Source of the DNA: an uncultured Bacteroidales bacterium | Lineage (GTDB): Bacteria > Bacteroidota > Bacteroidia > Bacteroidales > Bacteroidaceae | Reading direction: 5' to 3' | NCBI GenBank assembly: GCA_902786925.1 | Contig: CADAEK010000013.1 | Span: forward strand, 1-64,000 | DNA: 64,000 nt | Part shown: one piece after another, positions 32,756-40,211 of the stretch | Layout: each line of letters starts with the position of its first letter | Position numbering within the stretch: position 1 is the first letter of the stretch | Translations under genes and position numbers: made by a program | Notes under the pieces: model-generated | Database searches by the model: none | What the model was told of the DNA's origin: nothing | Seen by the model: the letters and a program-made list of their open reading frames with translations, nothing else

Positions 32756-32932
32756 GGGTATATGACCATCATAGGAGGAATGCGCTTTCGCTCGGTGTCC
32801 AACTTACAGTTAAATTTACCAGATTTACTGACGGACGGAGCTTGAAGCTTCCTCTATTGTAACACTACACACGGTGGTGTTGTGGTAGCAAAGATAAGGA
32901 AAGTTTCTGAAAGTTGTTCCATTGTGAGCCGT
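32559..32932 (-). promoter_or_regulatory. Long structured leader and promoter of the fimbrillin cassette
   Basis: A minus-strand -7 box TATCTTTG (32896-32889) predicts a leader of about 325 bases. It holds perfect dyads: CTGTAAGTTGGA/TCCAACTTACAG (32669-32680 with 32798-32809), GTGTGAGCC/GGCTCACAC (32626-32634 with 32692-32700), GCATTCC/GGAATGC (32640-32646 with 32777-32783), CCTGTCA/TGACAGG (32646-32652 with 32724-32730) and the local CTTCCC/GGGAAG. Several cross each other, so they cannot all form at once without a pseudoknot. A further copy TGTGAGCCGT lies at 32923-32932, upstream of the promoter. No known riboswitch class is recognised. Confidence 0.55.
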
Positions 32933-32939
32933 ATTTTTT

Positions 32940-33367
32940 TCATATTTTTATTTCACGCGGGTTTCACGCGTACAAAGTTAGGGACTTTCTTTCATTTCAT
33001 CTCCCTCATTTTTAGTCCATTTATGGTTTAAGGGAAGAAAAGGGACAAAAAGTGGGTCACTTGTCCAATATATACGCACCCTGCGCCACTTAATCGGTGT
33101 GAGTCACACCGATTTACCGCCTTAGAGCCAGGTCTTTTTGTACGATTTCAGCGTCCTCTAGCTCCCCCTGAAAGTCAAAGGACAAAGGACAAAGGTCAAA
33201 GGCCAGAGCCACTTCCGAGGCTTTAGAAAAAATTCGTATAAGTCGTGTAATTCGTGGTCAAAAAACTGTGATGAAGAAAAACGAACACGAATAGCACGAT
33301 TGACACGAATAAGAGCCGTCGACTGCGGGTGGAGACTCCGACCCCTCCCCAAAAAGGAAGAGGATGG
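32940..33367. other. Intergenic region with short repeats, no gene
   Basis: No coding frame with family signature. Contents: GTCAAAG-type heptamers at 33174-33201 and AATTCGTG/CACGAAT pieces between about 33235 and 33312 that are partly self-complementary. Both are common forms of intergenic repeat. Confidence 0.5.
33174..33201. repeat. Heptamer tandem repeat G(T/A)CAAAG x4
   Basis: Units GTCAAAG, GACAAAG, GACAAAG, GTCAAAG in direct succession in intergenic DNA. Same unit length as the repeats at 14511 and 20138, but a different sequence. Confidence 0.8.
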
Positions 33368-33737
33368 TCAAGGTGACGGTGTTCCTTCGTAGATGAGGTG
33401 GAAATTGTCAACTGCTACCCAGTTGGCTGTGGTGTTGGTCCACTGCACGCCGATGGTCACATCTTGGGTGGTGGTGTTTATGAAGCGTACGGAGAAGTGC
33501 TGGGGCTTCTCGTCTGCGGTGGCAATGGCTCGGGTGCTGTTGCCCATGAAGAGGGAAACACCTTTCATTTTCACCGTTTCGTCTGGTTTCCAAGTGGCGA
33601 TGACATCTGCCTCCAAGCGATAGGTGCCGGCAGGAAGAGATGTTGTAATAACCTTTCTCGAGATAGTTTCGAGCAGAACCTTCAGGGATGGTGAAGAGAA
33701 CGGAATGGTTCAGGTCGCTGCCTGCAAACAGTTCAGC
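33368..33737 (-). pseudogene. Remnant of a surface protein C-terminal beta domain, frameshifted
   Basis: The minus frame 33616-33368 reads MEADVIATWKPDETVKMKG ... TIGVQWTNTTANWVAVDNFH LIYEG, the end of a carbohydrate-binding-like beta-sandwich. The same frame continues upstream as SLPAGTYRLEADV, but the preceding sensible text (SDLNHSVLFTIPEGS, ARNYLEKGYYN) is in another frame, so one base appears gained or lost near 33640. The fragment ends abruptly at about 33737, next to the methyltransferase. The rest of the parent gene is absent. Confidence 0.6.
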
Positions 33738-33740
33738 TTC

Positions 33741-34274
33741 ATGAACTTAACGCATGCCCCGCTCATCAATTGGGGGCTAAAACTAGTCGATGTCCAAAAC
33801 GGATGGACGATACTGGATATCGGTTGTGGCGGAGGTTTCACTATACGCCAAATGCTGAAGCGAAGCAAAGACACAACCGCCTATGGCATCGACATCTCGG
33901 CGGAGAGTGTGGCTAAAGCTCAAAAAGTGAATACAGATGTGCTCAACAAGCGGGCCTTCATCATTCAGGGCTCTGCCGAGAAGCTGCCTTACGAAGACGA
34001 GAAGTTCGACTTGGTGACAGCTGTCGAGACCGTCTATTTCTGGCCCAATCTGCCTGGCTGCCTGAGAGAAGTGATCCGTGTGCTGAAGCCTGGTGGTCGC
34101 TTCGCCATCATGGTGGAAGTGGTAGATAGCGATTCCAAGTGGACCAGCGTAGTAGATGGCATGACGGCTTACACACCAGAGCAACTGAAACAGATGCTTG
34201 ATACTGCAGGCTTCACGCACACAGAAATATACCGCAAGAAACCAACGTATGCCACGATAATAGGGGAAAAATAG
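33741..34274 (+). CDS. Class I SAM-dependent methyltransferase, probably 5'-truncated
   Basis: 177 residues from the ATG at 33741 (MNLTHAPLINWGLKLVDVQN). SAM-binding motif TILDIGCGGGFTIRQM, then GIDISAESVAKAQ, LPYEDEKFDLVTAVETVYFW and LKPGGRFAIMVEV: a standard methyltransferase core. Related proteins usually carry some 20-30 residues before the HAPL.(D/N)WGL motif. Here that DNA is occupied by the oppositely oriented surface-protein fragment. The frame runs back to 33624, but the extra residues are antisense to that fragment. Activity is uncertain; substrate unknown. Confidence 0.75.
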   Translation: MNLTHAPLINWGLKLVDVQNGWTILDIGCGGGFTIRQMLKRSKDTTAYGIDISAESVAKAQKVNTDVLNKRAFIIQGSAEKLPYEDEKFDLVTAVETVYFWPNLPGCLREVIRVLKPGGRFAIMVEVVDSDSKWTSVVDGMTAYTPEQLKQMLDTAGFTHTEIYRKKPTYATIIGEK

Positions 34275-34339
34275 GCTGAGACCATCTTCCCCAATACTTG
34301 AACGGATTGAAGCAGTACAAGGGAGATGACACAACAAAG

Positions 34340-34372
34340 ACAGCGGAGGACCTACTAGGAGTCCTCCGCTGT
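34340..34372. terminator. Bidirectional terminator between methyltransferase and argS
   Basis: A 12-bp perfect stem, ACAGCGGAGGAC (34340-34351) with GTCCTCCGCTGT (34361-34372), with short A/T runs on both sides, between converging genes. Confidence 0.85.
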
Positions 34373-34393
34373 TGTATATATCATGTGCGTCTA

Positions 34394-36190
34394 TTACATC
34401 CGCTCGGGCATCTCGATGCCAAGAAGACCCATGCCGAGGCTGATAACCTTAGCCACTGCCTTGGCCAGCGAGAGGCGGAAGAGTTTCAGTTCTTCATTCT
34501 CTTCACCCAGGATGGTGAAGTCGTGGTAGAACTGGTTAAACGCCTTGGTCAGTTCGTAGCAGTAGTTACAGATGCCAGATGGGCTGTAGTCGGTGCCTGC
34601 CTGACGAATGGCTGCACCGAACTGATTCAGCTTCTGAATGAGTTCTGTCTCCTTCGTGCTGATGCTGATGCTCGTAGGCAGCTGTGCTGGAATGTCTATG
34701 TTCTGCTCTTTTGCCTTACGGAGAATAGAGGCGATACGGGCATAGGTGTACTGGATGAAAGGACCCGTATTGCCGTTGAAGTCGATAGACTCTTCAGGGT
34801 TGAAGAGCATATTCTTGCGGGCATCCACCTTCAGGATGAAGTACTTGAGAGCGCCAAGACCCACCTTGCGAGCCACCTCACGCGCTTCTTCTTCAGGCAT
34901 AGATGTCTGCTTCACGCGCTCCTTGCTGGCCTCGTAGGCATCGGCTATCATAGCCGCCATCAGGTCGTCAGCGTCCACCACTGTTCCCTCACGGCTCTTC
35001 ATCTTGCCGTTGGGCAGTTCCACCATGCCGTAAGAGAAGTGCACAAGGTCCTTGCCCCACTTGAAGCCCAGCTTGTCGAGCAAGATGGAGAGCACCTGGA
35101 AGTGATAGTTCTGCTCGTTGCCCACCACATATATCATCTTATCGATAGGGAAGTCCTGGAAACGGAGCTTGGCTGTGCCTATGTCTTGAGTCATATACAC
35201 AGAAGTGCCGTCGGAACGGAGCAGGAGTTTCTCGTCCAGTCCTTCTGCAGTCAGGTCAGCCCACACAGAGCCGTCCTCGCGGCGATAGAAGAAGCCTTTC
35301 TCCAAGCCTTCCATCACCTTCTCCTTACCCTCCAGATAGGTATCTGATTCGTAATATATCTTATCAAAGCCTACACCCATCATCTTGTAGGTCTCATCAA
35401 ATCCAGCATAAACCCATTCATTCATCTTCTTCCAGAGCGCACGCACTTCGGGGTCGTTCTGCTCCCACTTCACCAGCATCTCATGAGCCTCCTTGATAAG
35501 GGGCGCTTCCTGCTTGGCTTTCTCCTCGTCCATGCCCTGAGCCACCAACTGCTTCACCTCCTCGCGGTAGTGCTTGTCGAAAGCCACATAATAGTCGCCA
35601 ATGAGGTGGTCGCCCTTCTTGCCCGAAGATTCAGGAGTCTCGCCATTGCCCCACTTCAGCCATGCCAGCATGGACTTGCAGATGTGGATGCCGCGGTCGT
35701 TGACGATATTCGTCTTGACCACCTTGTTGCCGTTGGCCTCCACGATGCGTGCCAAGGCAGAACCCAGCAGATTATTTCTGACGTGTCCGAGGTGGAGAGG
35801 CTTGTTGGTGTTGGGCGAAGAGTACTCAATCATCACCAATGGGCTCTGCTCAGTCACAGGAGTAAAGCCATACTTCTCCTCCGCATTGATCTGGTTGAGC
35901 AAGGCAATCCAAGGAGCATCACTGATGACAAGGTTCAGGAAGCCCTTCACCACGTTGTACTTAGCCACCACGTCAGCGACATTCTGAGTCAGGTATTGAC
36001 CAATCTCGTCGCCCACCATCTCGGGCGACTTGCGGGCAGCCTTGACAAACGGGAACACCACCACGGTGAGTTGACCTTCAAATTCGTCTCTTGTCTTCTG
36101 CAACTGCACCTGCTGAGGGGTTGCCTCCAAATCGTACAGAGCCTTCACGGCCTGCTGCACACCTGCTATGAGTTTTTCTTCAATTGTCAT
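34394..36190 (-). CDS. argS: Arginyl-tRNA synthetase
   Basis: 598 residues. Class I synthetase that charges tRNA-Arg. HIGH-type motif SPNTNKPLHLGHVRNNLLGS, the KMSKS-like segment GKMKSREGTVVDADD, and the C-terminal anticodon-binding DALR domain ending LLGIEMPERM. The length matches the Bacteroidota enzyme. A minus-strand -7 box TACCTTTG (36217-36210) lies 20 bases upstream of the start. Confidence 0.98.
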   Translation of the reverse strand: MTIEEKLIAGVQQAVKALYDLEATPQQVQLQKTRDEFEGQLTVVVFPFVKAARKSPEMVGDEIGQYLTQNVADVVAKYNVVKGFLNLVISDAPWIALLNQINAEEKYGFTPVTEQSPLVMIEYSSPNTNKPLHLGHVRNNLLGSALARIVEANGNKVVKTNIVNDRGIHICKSMLAWLKWGNGETPESSGKKGDHLIGDYYVAFDKHYREEVKQLVAQGMDEEKAKQEAPLIKEAHEMLVKWEQNDPEVRALWKKMNEWVYAGFDETYKMMGVGFDKIYYESDTYLEGKEKVMEGLEKGFFYRREDGSVWADLTAEGLDEKLLLRSDGTSVYMTQDIGTAKLRFQDFPIDKMIYVVGNEQNYHFQVLSILLDKLGFKWGKDLVHFSYGMVELPNGKMKSREGTVVDADDLMAAMIADAYEASKERVKQTSMPEEEAREVARKVGLGALKYFILKVDARKNMLFNPEESIDFNGNTGPFIQYTYARIASILRKAKEQNIDIPAQLPTSISISTKETELIQKLNQFGAAIRQAGTDYSPSGICNYCYELTKAFNQFYHDFTILGEENEELKLFRLSLAKAVAKVISLGMGLLGIEMPERM

Positions 36191-36297
36191 AATGTTCTGA
36201 TTTTGGGTGCAAAGGTAGTGATTATAATTGAAAAGAGAAAATTGAGGCTTGAAAATTAGGAAGAAAGGCCTTGCCGCTGGTTTCTGTTGCCCTTCTA

Positions 36298-36345
36298 CAA
36301 GTAGTCCGCCGAGGCATCACTCACGATGCCTCGGCGGACTACTTG
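36298..36345. terminator. Long perfect hairpin upstream of argS
   Basis: Arms 36298-36318 and 36325-36345 form a 21-bp perfect stem (core GTCCGCCGAGGCATC / GATGCCTCGGCGGAC) with loop ACTCAC. It lies between the decayed small-protein copy and argS and would end transcripts coming from 36380 onward. Confidence 0.75.
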
Positions 36346-36379
36346 GTGGAAGATGTGCCTCTTTATGGAACCTGCACTT

Positions 36380-36475
36380 TTACCAAGCATCGTTCCAAAT
36401 GCTCTTCTCCTTCGTTTCGCCATCACCATAGTCAAGGCTCTCGCTAAGACCTGTGGTGTGCACGCTCTTGCCTGA
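36380..36475 (-). pseudogene. Partial copy of the 56-residue small protein (C-terminal half)
   Basis: The minus frame ending at TAA 36382-36380 reads CASGKSVHTTGLSESLDYGD then GETKEKSIWNDAW. It matches the C-terminal 34 residues of the gene at 2102-2272 with substitutions and one inserted Asn. No equivalent of the first 22 residues (MDKKPYIQPTTHVVELQQAQ) is found upstream, where the GTAACA repeat array begins. The frame does run on into the repeats (…RVHRKCCKR), so a recombined small protein is possible but unlikely. Confidence 0.65.
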
Positions 36476-36484
36476 GGCACACCT

Positions 36485-36613
36485 TTTGCAACACTTGCGG
36501 TGCACCCGATGTAACACTTGTAACACAGCTTGTGTAACACTTGCAACACACCGCATGTTACATTTGTAACACGCCGTGTGTTACGCTTGTAACATACAGA
36601 ATAAAAAAACGTG
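36485..36613. repeat. 23-bp tandem repeat array, GTAACA type, locus 2
   Basis: Four to five imperfect 23-base units of the form TGTAACACTTGTAACACACC plus three bases, from about 36508, preceded by a decayed unit and followed by an isolated TGTTACA at 36613. Same unit as locus 1 (1929-2038). Here it lies directly 5' of the partial small-protein copy rather than 3' of it. Confidence 0.85.
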
Positions 36614-36685
36614 TTACAAACAAGCCTGTCAAAGCCCACAAACGCTTCGCCACGCCGCTGCCACACCCGCCCTATTACATACGAA

Positions 36686-36719
36686 GAAAGCCCATCGCCA
36701 TGTGTCGCGATGGGCTTTC
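36686..36719 (-). terminator. Terminator of the Arg/Pro-rich secreted protein gene
   Basis: A 13-bp stem, GAAAGCCCATCGC (36686-36698) with GCGATGGGCTTTC (36707-36719), followed on the minus strand by TTCG and T-rich DNA. Third member of the GAAAGCCCATC hairpin set. Confidence 0.82.
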
Positions 36720-36763
36720 TGGATGTGTATAGCGTAGTGCCCGAGGGGGCATGTGACTTTTGT

Positions 36764-37528
36764 CTAGCGGCGGCTGCCACGAGATGCCGGTGCAGCATTG
36801 CCACGAGGTGCTGTTGTTGCATTGCCGCGAGAGATGGCGCCACGATAGGCTCCCATATCGGGTTTTGCGGCAGGTGCGGCATGGTGGGGTGCCATGTGAT
36901 TCTGTGGCGCTGCGGGGCGATTCTCATGGGCACGAGGGGTCTCGCGAGGCGCTGCGTGCCTGCCAGGCTCTGCTGGACGGCGCTCTACCCGAGGAGCCAC
37001 TGCACGAGGGGCAGGACGAGGAGGGGCAGGACGGCGCACAGCTGTGCGGGGCGGCATGGGGCGAACGATGCGTCCACCTACATAGGTGCCGTAAGGTCTT
37101 GGGGCGCCATAGTGATAGTGGCGCACGCCATAACGGTCGTAGTCATAGACGGTGAAGCGCCAGCGATTGTTCACAAACACGATGGGACGGTGGAAGTAGC
37201 TGTAGCCCGTGAGACGGTGCCACAAGCGGTAGCCCAGCAAGCTGCGGAGGGCGGCATCGCGCGCTGCCACAACGGTCATGTAGTCGTCGTAGTAGTAGCC
37301 CATGGCCACATCGTCCAGATAGTCGTTCACGCCCCAGATGTAGTCGTAGTTGATGCGGTATATCTCGTCGATGATGTAAGGGTCGCGAATGCCGAGGGTG
37401 AAAGCCATGCGATCGGTCAAAAAACGTGCGTTGTCGCGCATGACGGTAATGCTCATGCTCTGAGCGTTGGCGGTCAGTGCTCCAATGAAGAGAACGACTG
37501 CGGTGAGTGTAGTTCTTAAAGTCTTCAT
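36764..37528 (-). CDS. Secreted protein with Arg/Pro/Ala-rich tail, unknown function
   Basis: 254 residues from MKTLRTTLTAVVLFIGALTANAQ at 37528 (clear signal peptide). The frame is open further upstream into rnhB, but the signal peptide and promoter fix the start. Residues 25-140 form a Tyr- and Asp-rich domain (MRDNARFLTDRMAFTLG; IDEIYRINYDYIWGVNDYLD; YYYDDYMTVVAARDAALRSL). The last 100 residues are low complexity (PPRTAVRRPAPPRPAPRAV and GNAAPASRGSRR), strongly basic, and may bind anionic polymers. I do not recognise the family. Confidence 0.78.
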   Translation of the reverse strand: MKTLRTTLTAVVLFIGALTANAQSMSITVMRDNARFLTDRMAFTLGIRDPYIIDEIYRINYDYIWGVNDYLDDVAMGYYYDDYMTVVAARDAALRSLLGYRLWHRLTGYSYFHRPIVFVNNRWRFTVYDYDRYGVRHYHYGAPRPYGTYVGGRIVRPMPPRTAVRRPAPPRPAPRAVAPRVERRPAEPGRHAAPRETPRAHENRPAAPQNHMAPHHAAPAAKPDMGAYRGAISRGNATTAPRGNAAPASRGSRR

Positions 37529-37576
37529 AGTTGTGTCGTTTTTAGCGTTATACATTTGCCCAAAGGTGTGGGCTTG

Positions 37577-37624
37577 TTTCTTGATGTCGATGCAAAGATA
37601 GGGCATCAAGAAACCCCTTGCAAA
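37577..37624 (-). promoter_or_regulatory. Promoter with flanking 10-bp palindrome, Arg/Pro-rich protein gene
   Basis: Minus strand: TTTG (37624-37621), 20 bases, TATCTTTG (37600-37593). TTTCTTGATG (37577-37586) and CATCAAGAAA (37604-37613) are perfect 10-bp arms placed on either side of the -7 box, the geometry of a repressor operator. The -33 element lies inside the rnhB terminator stem. Confidence 0.65.
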
Positions 37625-37648
37625 TGGCTTTTTCCTATTTGCAAGGGG
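37614..37648 (-). terminator. rnhB terminator
   Basis: A 12-bp perfect stem, CCCCTTGCAAAT (37614-37625) with ATTTGCAAGGGG (37637-37648), about 35 bases past the rnhB stop. The loop contains a run of T on the plus strand. Confidence 0.65.
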
Positions 37649-37683
37649 CTTTTCCCTATGGCGGGAGGGGATGTGCGTCAAGG

Positions 37684-38301
37684 TTACTCGAAGGGGAGTT
37701 CCAGCTGTGTGGCTCCCAACAGATTGAAGGTCATGCGATGGTAGGGCGTAGTGCCATGCTCCTCGATGCCCCGGCGATGCTCTTTGGTGGGATAGCCTGC
37801 ATTGTGGTCCCATCCATAATAGGGGTATTGCTGGTGCAGCTCCTTCATGTAGTCGTCGCGATAGGTCTTGGCCAGGATGGAGGCTGCGGCAATGGAGAGG
37901 TACTTCCCATCGCCTTTCACCACCGTGGTGTGAGGCACCACAACCCCATCCTGCCGGTAGGGCATGAACCGATTGCCATCGATGATGAGATGCTGGGGGC
38001 GCACTTTCAGTCCGTCTATTGCACGGTGCATGGCGGTGATGCTGGCACGCAGGATGTTCATCTCGTCAATCTCCTGCGCCGTGACAATACCCACGGCCCA
38101 AGCCACGGCGTCACGCTCAATCTCCTCGCGCAAACGATAGCGCTGCTTGGCGGTGAGCTGCTTCGAGTCGTTCAGCAGGTCGTTGTGGTAGTCGGGCGGC
38201 AGAATGACCGCTGCCGCATACACGCTGCCTGCCAGACAGCCTCGGCCTGCCTCGTCACATCCAGCCTCAACAAGGCCTTGTTTATAGTAAGGTAATAACA
38301 T
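37684..38301 (-). CDS. rnhB: Ribonuclease HII
   Basis: 205 residues. Cleaves the RNA strand of RNA-DNA hybrids and single ribonucleotides in DNA. The [21 protein letters not shown] motif carries the first two catalytic acids, and [19 protein letters not shown] and [15 protein letters not shown] complete the family pattern. Length normal. Promoter TTTG-N20-TACCTTTG on the minus strand at 38359-38328. Confidence 0.96.
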   Translation of the reverse strand: MLLPYYKQGLVEAGCDEAGRGCLAGSVYAAAVILPPDYHNDLLNDSKQLTAKQRYRLREEIERDAVAWAVGIVTAQEIDEMNILRASITAMHRAIDGLKVRPQHLIIDGNRFMPYRQDGVVVPHTTVVKGDGKYLSIAAASILAKTYRDDYMKELHQQYPYYGWDHNAGYPTKEHRRGIEEHGTTPYHRMTFNLLGATQLELPFE

Positions 38302-38327
38302 GCTCTATTTCATCTGAAACCCACTTG

Positions 38328-38359
38328 CAAAGGTACTCCATTTCCTCTAAAATCCCAAA
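38328..38359 (-). promoter_or_regulatory. rnhB promoter
   Basis: Minus strand TTTG (38359-38356), 20-base spacer, TACCTTTG (38335-38328). Divergent from the promoter at 38386-38416. Confidence 0.7.
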
Positions 38360-38385
38360 CGAAAACAAAAAACTTCCCTGAAATG

Positions 38386-38416
38386 TTGCATGTTCGATAT
38401 CAGTTCTTTATCTTTG
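38386..38416 (+). promoter_or_regulatory. Promoter of the DUF4468-like gene
   Basis: TTG (38386-38388), 20 bases, TATCTTTG (38409-38416). The predicted start site is about 38422, the first base of the hairpin that follows. Confidence 0.7.
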
Positions 38417-38420
38417 CCAT

Positions 38421-38468
38421 CGTTTTGGAGGGTAAGAACCATGACAGAGGCTCCAAAACGTTTTTGTT
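38421..38468 (+). promoter_or_regulatory. 5'-terminal hairpin followed by T-run, possible attenuator
   Basis: CGTTTTGGAG (38421-38430) and CTCCAAAACG (38451-38460) pair perfectly and are followed at once by TTTTTGTTT. This is terminator-like in form but lies at the transcript 5' end, before the gene at 38490. It could attenuate transcription or protect the mRNA end. Confidence 0.55.
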
Positions 38469-38489
38469 TAACCTTTTATTTACAACAAC

Positions 38490-39164
38490 ATGAAAAAGAT
38501 TTTATTATTGGGATTGTTCTCCCTATTCACCGTAGCCATGAATGCTCAAATCATGTGGGCAGGAGAACTGGAAAGCTATGCAAAAGAAAAGTTTAGTGAC
38601 AAATGGGTGGAGACGGCTGAGAAACTCGCGCCACAGCTGCCATTGGACAAAAACAACACATTGAACTACACAAAGGTGATACAGGCACCCGGAAAGACAA
38701 AAGCACAGCTCTTTCTACTGGTCAACTATTGGTATGCCTGCAACTTTAATGCAGGGAATGCGTCTATCTTGTTGACAGATAAGGATGCAGGGCTCATCAT
38801 CGGCAAGGGAGATGTCAGCGACATCGCAATGTACACCGCTGCCACCAACTCCTACACAGTCAATCTTGCCCCTATCATCAGGACCGACATCAAAGAAGGA
38901 AAGATCCGCGTCACCTACACCGTTCCCTTCTTTGAAGTGGAGAAGTCTGTAGGCGGAGGCCTCATCAGCGCAATGGGTGTTGGCAAGAGCGTGAATGTAG
39001 GTGAGAAATGGACCTTGGACAACTGTTTCCCTTATTCCGAAAAAGATCTTCGCAAGAAGACTTCTGCCAAAGCGATAGTGATGGCACACGCCTTTTCTGG
39101 CGTCGTCATGGACAAGATAGAGGAGGCCATCAAGAATGACATACTCAAAACGGAAAACTGGTGA
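38490..39164 (+). CDS. Exported DUF4468-like protein
   Basis: 224 residues; signal peptide MKKILLLGLFSLFTVAMNAQ. A TBP-like DUF4468-type region covers about 60-150 (KVIQAPGKTKAQLFLLVNYW; ILLTDKDAGLIIGKGDVSDI; IRTDIKEGKIRVTYTVPFFE). The rest is helical (KKTSAKAIVMAHAFSGVVMD). The family is common in Bacteroidota envelopes; its function is unknown. Single-gene unit with its own promoter, 5' hairpin and terminator. Confidence 0.7.
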   Translation: MKKILLLGLFSLFTVAMNAQIMWAGELESYAKEKFSDKWVETAEKLAPQLPLDKNNTLNYTKVIQAPGKTKAQLFLLVNYWYACNFNAGNASILLTDKDAGLIIGKGDVSDIAMYTAATNSYTVNLAPIIRTDIKEGKIRVTYTVPFFEVEKSVGGGLISAMGVGKSVNVGEKWTLDNCFPYSEKDLRKKTSAKAIVMAHAFSGVVMDKIEEAIKNDILKTENW

Positions 39165-39196
39165 GAATGAAACAAGCCTAAAGACAACATAAAAGC

Positions 39197-39235
39197 GAGA
39201 GGCTCTGGAGTGTCACTTCAGAGCCTCTCACTTTT
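39197..39235. terminator. Bidirectional terminator
   Basis: GAGAGGCTCTG (39197-39207) pairs with CAGAGCCTCTC (39219-39229), followed by ACTTTTT. It lies between converging genes at 39164 and 39252. Confidence 0.88.
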
Positions 39236-39251
39236 TATGGAATCCTACGGA

Positions 39252-40061
39252 TTATTTAGGCTGCTTGCCGATGTAAGCCAAGATGCCACCGTCCACATAG
39301 AGCACGTGGCCGTTTACAGCGTCTGATGCATGAGAAGCAAGGAACACGGCAGGACCGCCCAATTCGGATGGGTCGAGCCAACGGCCTGCTGGAGTCTTGG
39401 CGCAGATGAATGAGTCAAATGGATGACGAGAGCCGTCAGGCTGACGCTCGCGCAAAGGAGCGGTCTGAGGAGTGGCAATGTAGCCAGGGCCAATGCCGTT
39501 GCACTGGATGTTGTATTCTCCATACTCCGAACAGATGTTGCGAGTGAGCATCTTCAAGCCACCCTTAGCTGCAGCATAGGCAGACACAGTCTCACGACCC
39601 AGCTCGCTCATCATGGAGCAGATGTTGATAATCTTGCCTTCCTTGCGCTCCATCATCTCTGGCAGCACAGCGCTGGCGCAGATGAATGGCGCTACAAGGT
39701 CAATGTCGATGACCTGCTGGAACTCTGCACGAGCCATCTCATGCATAGGAATGCGCTTGATGATGCCTGCATTGTTCACAAGAATGTCAATCTGACCCAC
39801 TTCCTTGTGAATCGTATCCACGAGAGCCTTCACCCCTTTCTCGTCAGTCACATCACATACATAGCCCTTCACGTTGGTGATACCAGCCTCTTTGTAGTTG
39901 TCCAAACCGCGCTGCAGAGCCGCCTCGTTGATATCGTTGAAAACGATGTTCTTCACACCTGCCTTCACAAAAGCCTTCGCGATGTTGAAACCAATACCGT
40001 AAGATGCGCCAGTAATCCAAGCGTTCTTACCTTCCAATGAAAAATTAGAAAGATCTGCCAT
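39252..40061 (-). CDS. SDR oxidoreductase, gluconate 5-dehydrogenase-like
   Basis: 269 residues. Classical short-chain dehydrogenase: cofactor site NAWITGASYGIGFNIAKAF, NNAG motif in DILVNNAGIIKR, catalytic Ser in INICSMMSELG and Tyr-x-x-x-Lys in VSAYAAAKGG. The C-terminal GRWLDPSELGGPAVFLASH part matches the group annotated as gluconate 5-dehydrogenase or 2-deoxy-D-gluconate 3-dehydrogenase (sugar-acid metabolism). No uronate isomerase or lyase gene is nearby to decide between them. Promoter at 40111-40141 (minus). Confidence 0.88.
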   Translation of the reverse strand: MADLSNFSLEGKNAWITGASYGIGFNIAKAFVKAGVKNIVFNDINEAALQRGLDNYKEAGITNVKGYVCDVTDEKGVKALVDTIHKEVGQIDILVNNAGIIKRIPMHEMARAEFQQVIDIDLVAPFICASAVLPEMMERKEGKIINICSMMSELGRETVSAYAAAKGGLKMLTRNICSEYGEYNIQCNGIGPGYIATPQTAPLRERQPDGSRHPFDSFICAKTPAGRWLDPSELGGPAVFLASHASDAVNGHVLYVDGGILAYIGKQPK

Positions 40062-40110
40062 AGTAGTTGTTTAGTTATTAGTTATTTAGTAGTTATTTGG
40101 ATTAGTTTTG

Positions 40111-40141
40111 CAAAGATAGAACAAATCAGACATAACTCAAA
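40111..40141 (-). promoter_or_regulatory. Promoter of the SDR gene
   Basis: Minus strand TTTG (40141-40138), 19 bases, TATCTTTG (40118-40111). Good match in sequence and spacing. Confidence 0.7.
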
Positions 40142-40211
40142 AGAAAAATAGACTTTTTATATGGTTCTATATTTGATTTTCATTACCTTTGCCACAAAAT
40201 CTTAATTACTT

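Noticed and set aside
32681-32797. Segment between the 12-bp leader arms as an invertible promoter
   Set aside because: No TAnnTTTG box in either orientation inside it; RNA pairing is the simpler reading. The 223-base segment bounded by TGTGAGCCGT does contain the promoter and is kept as a finding.
36485-36613. Repeat array as a coding repeat
   Set aside because: A 23-base period changes frame at every unit; no single frame gives a repeated peptide.
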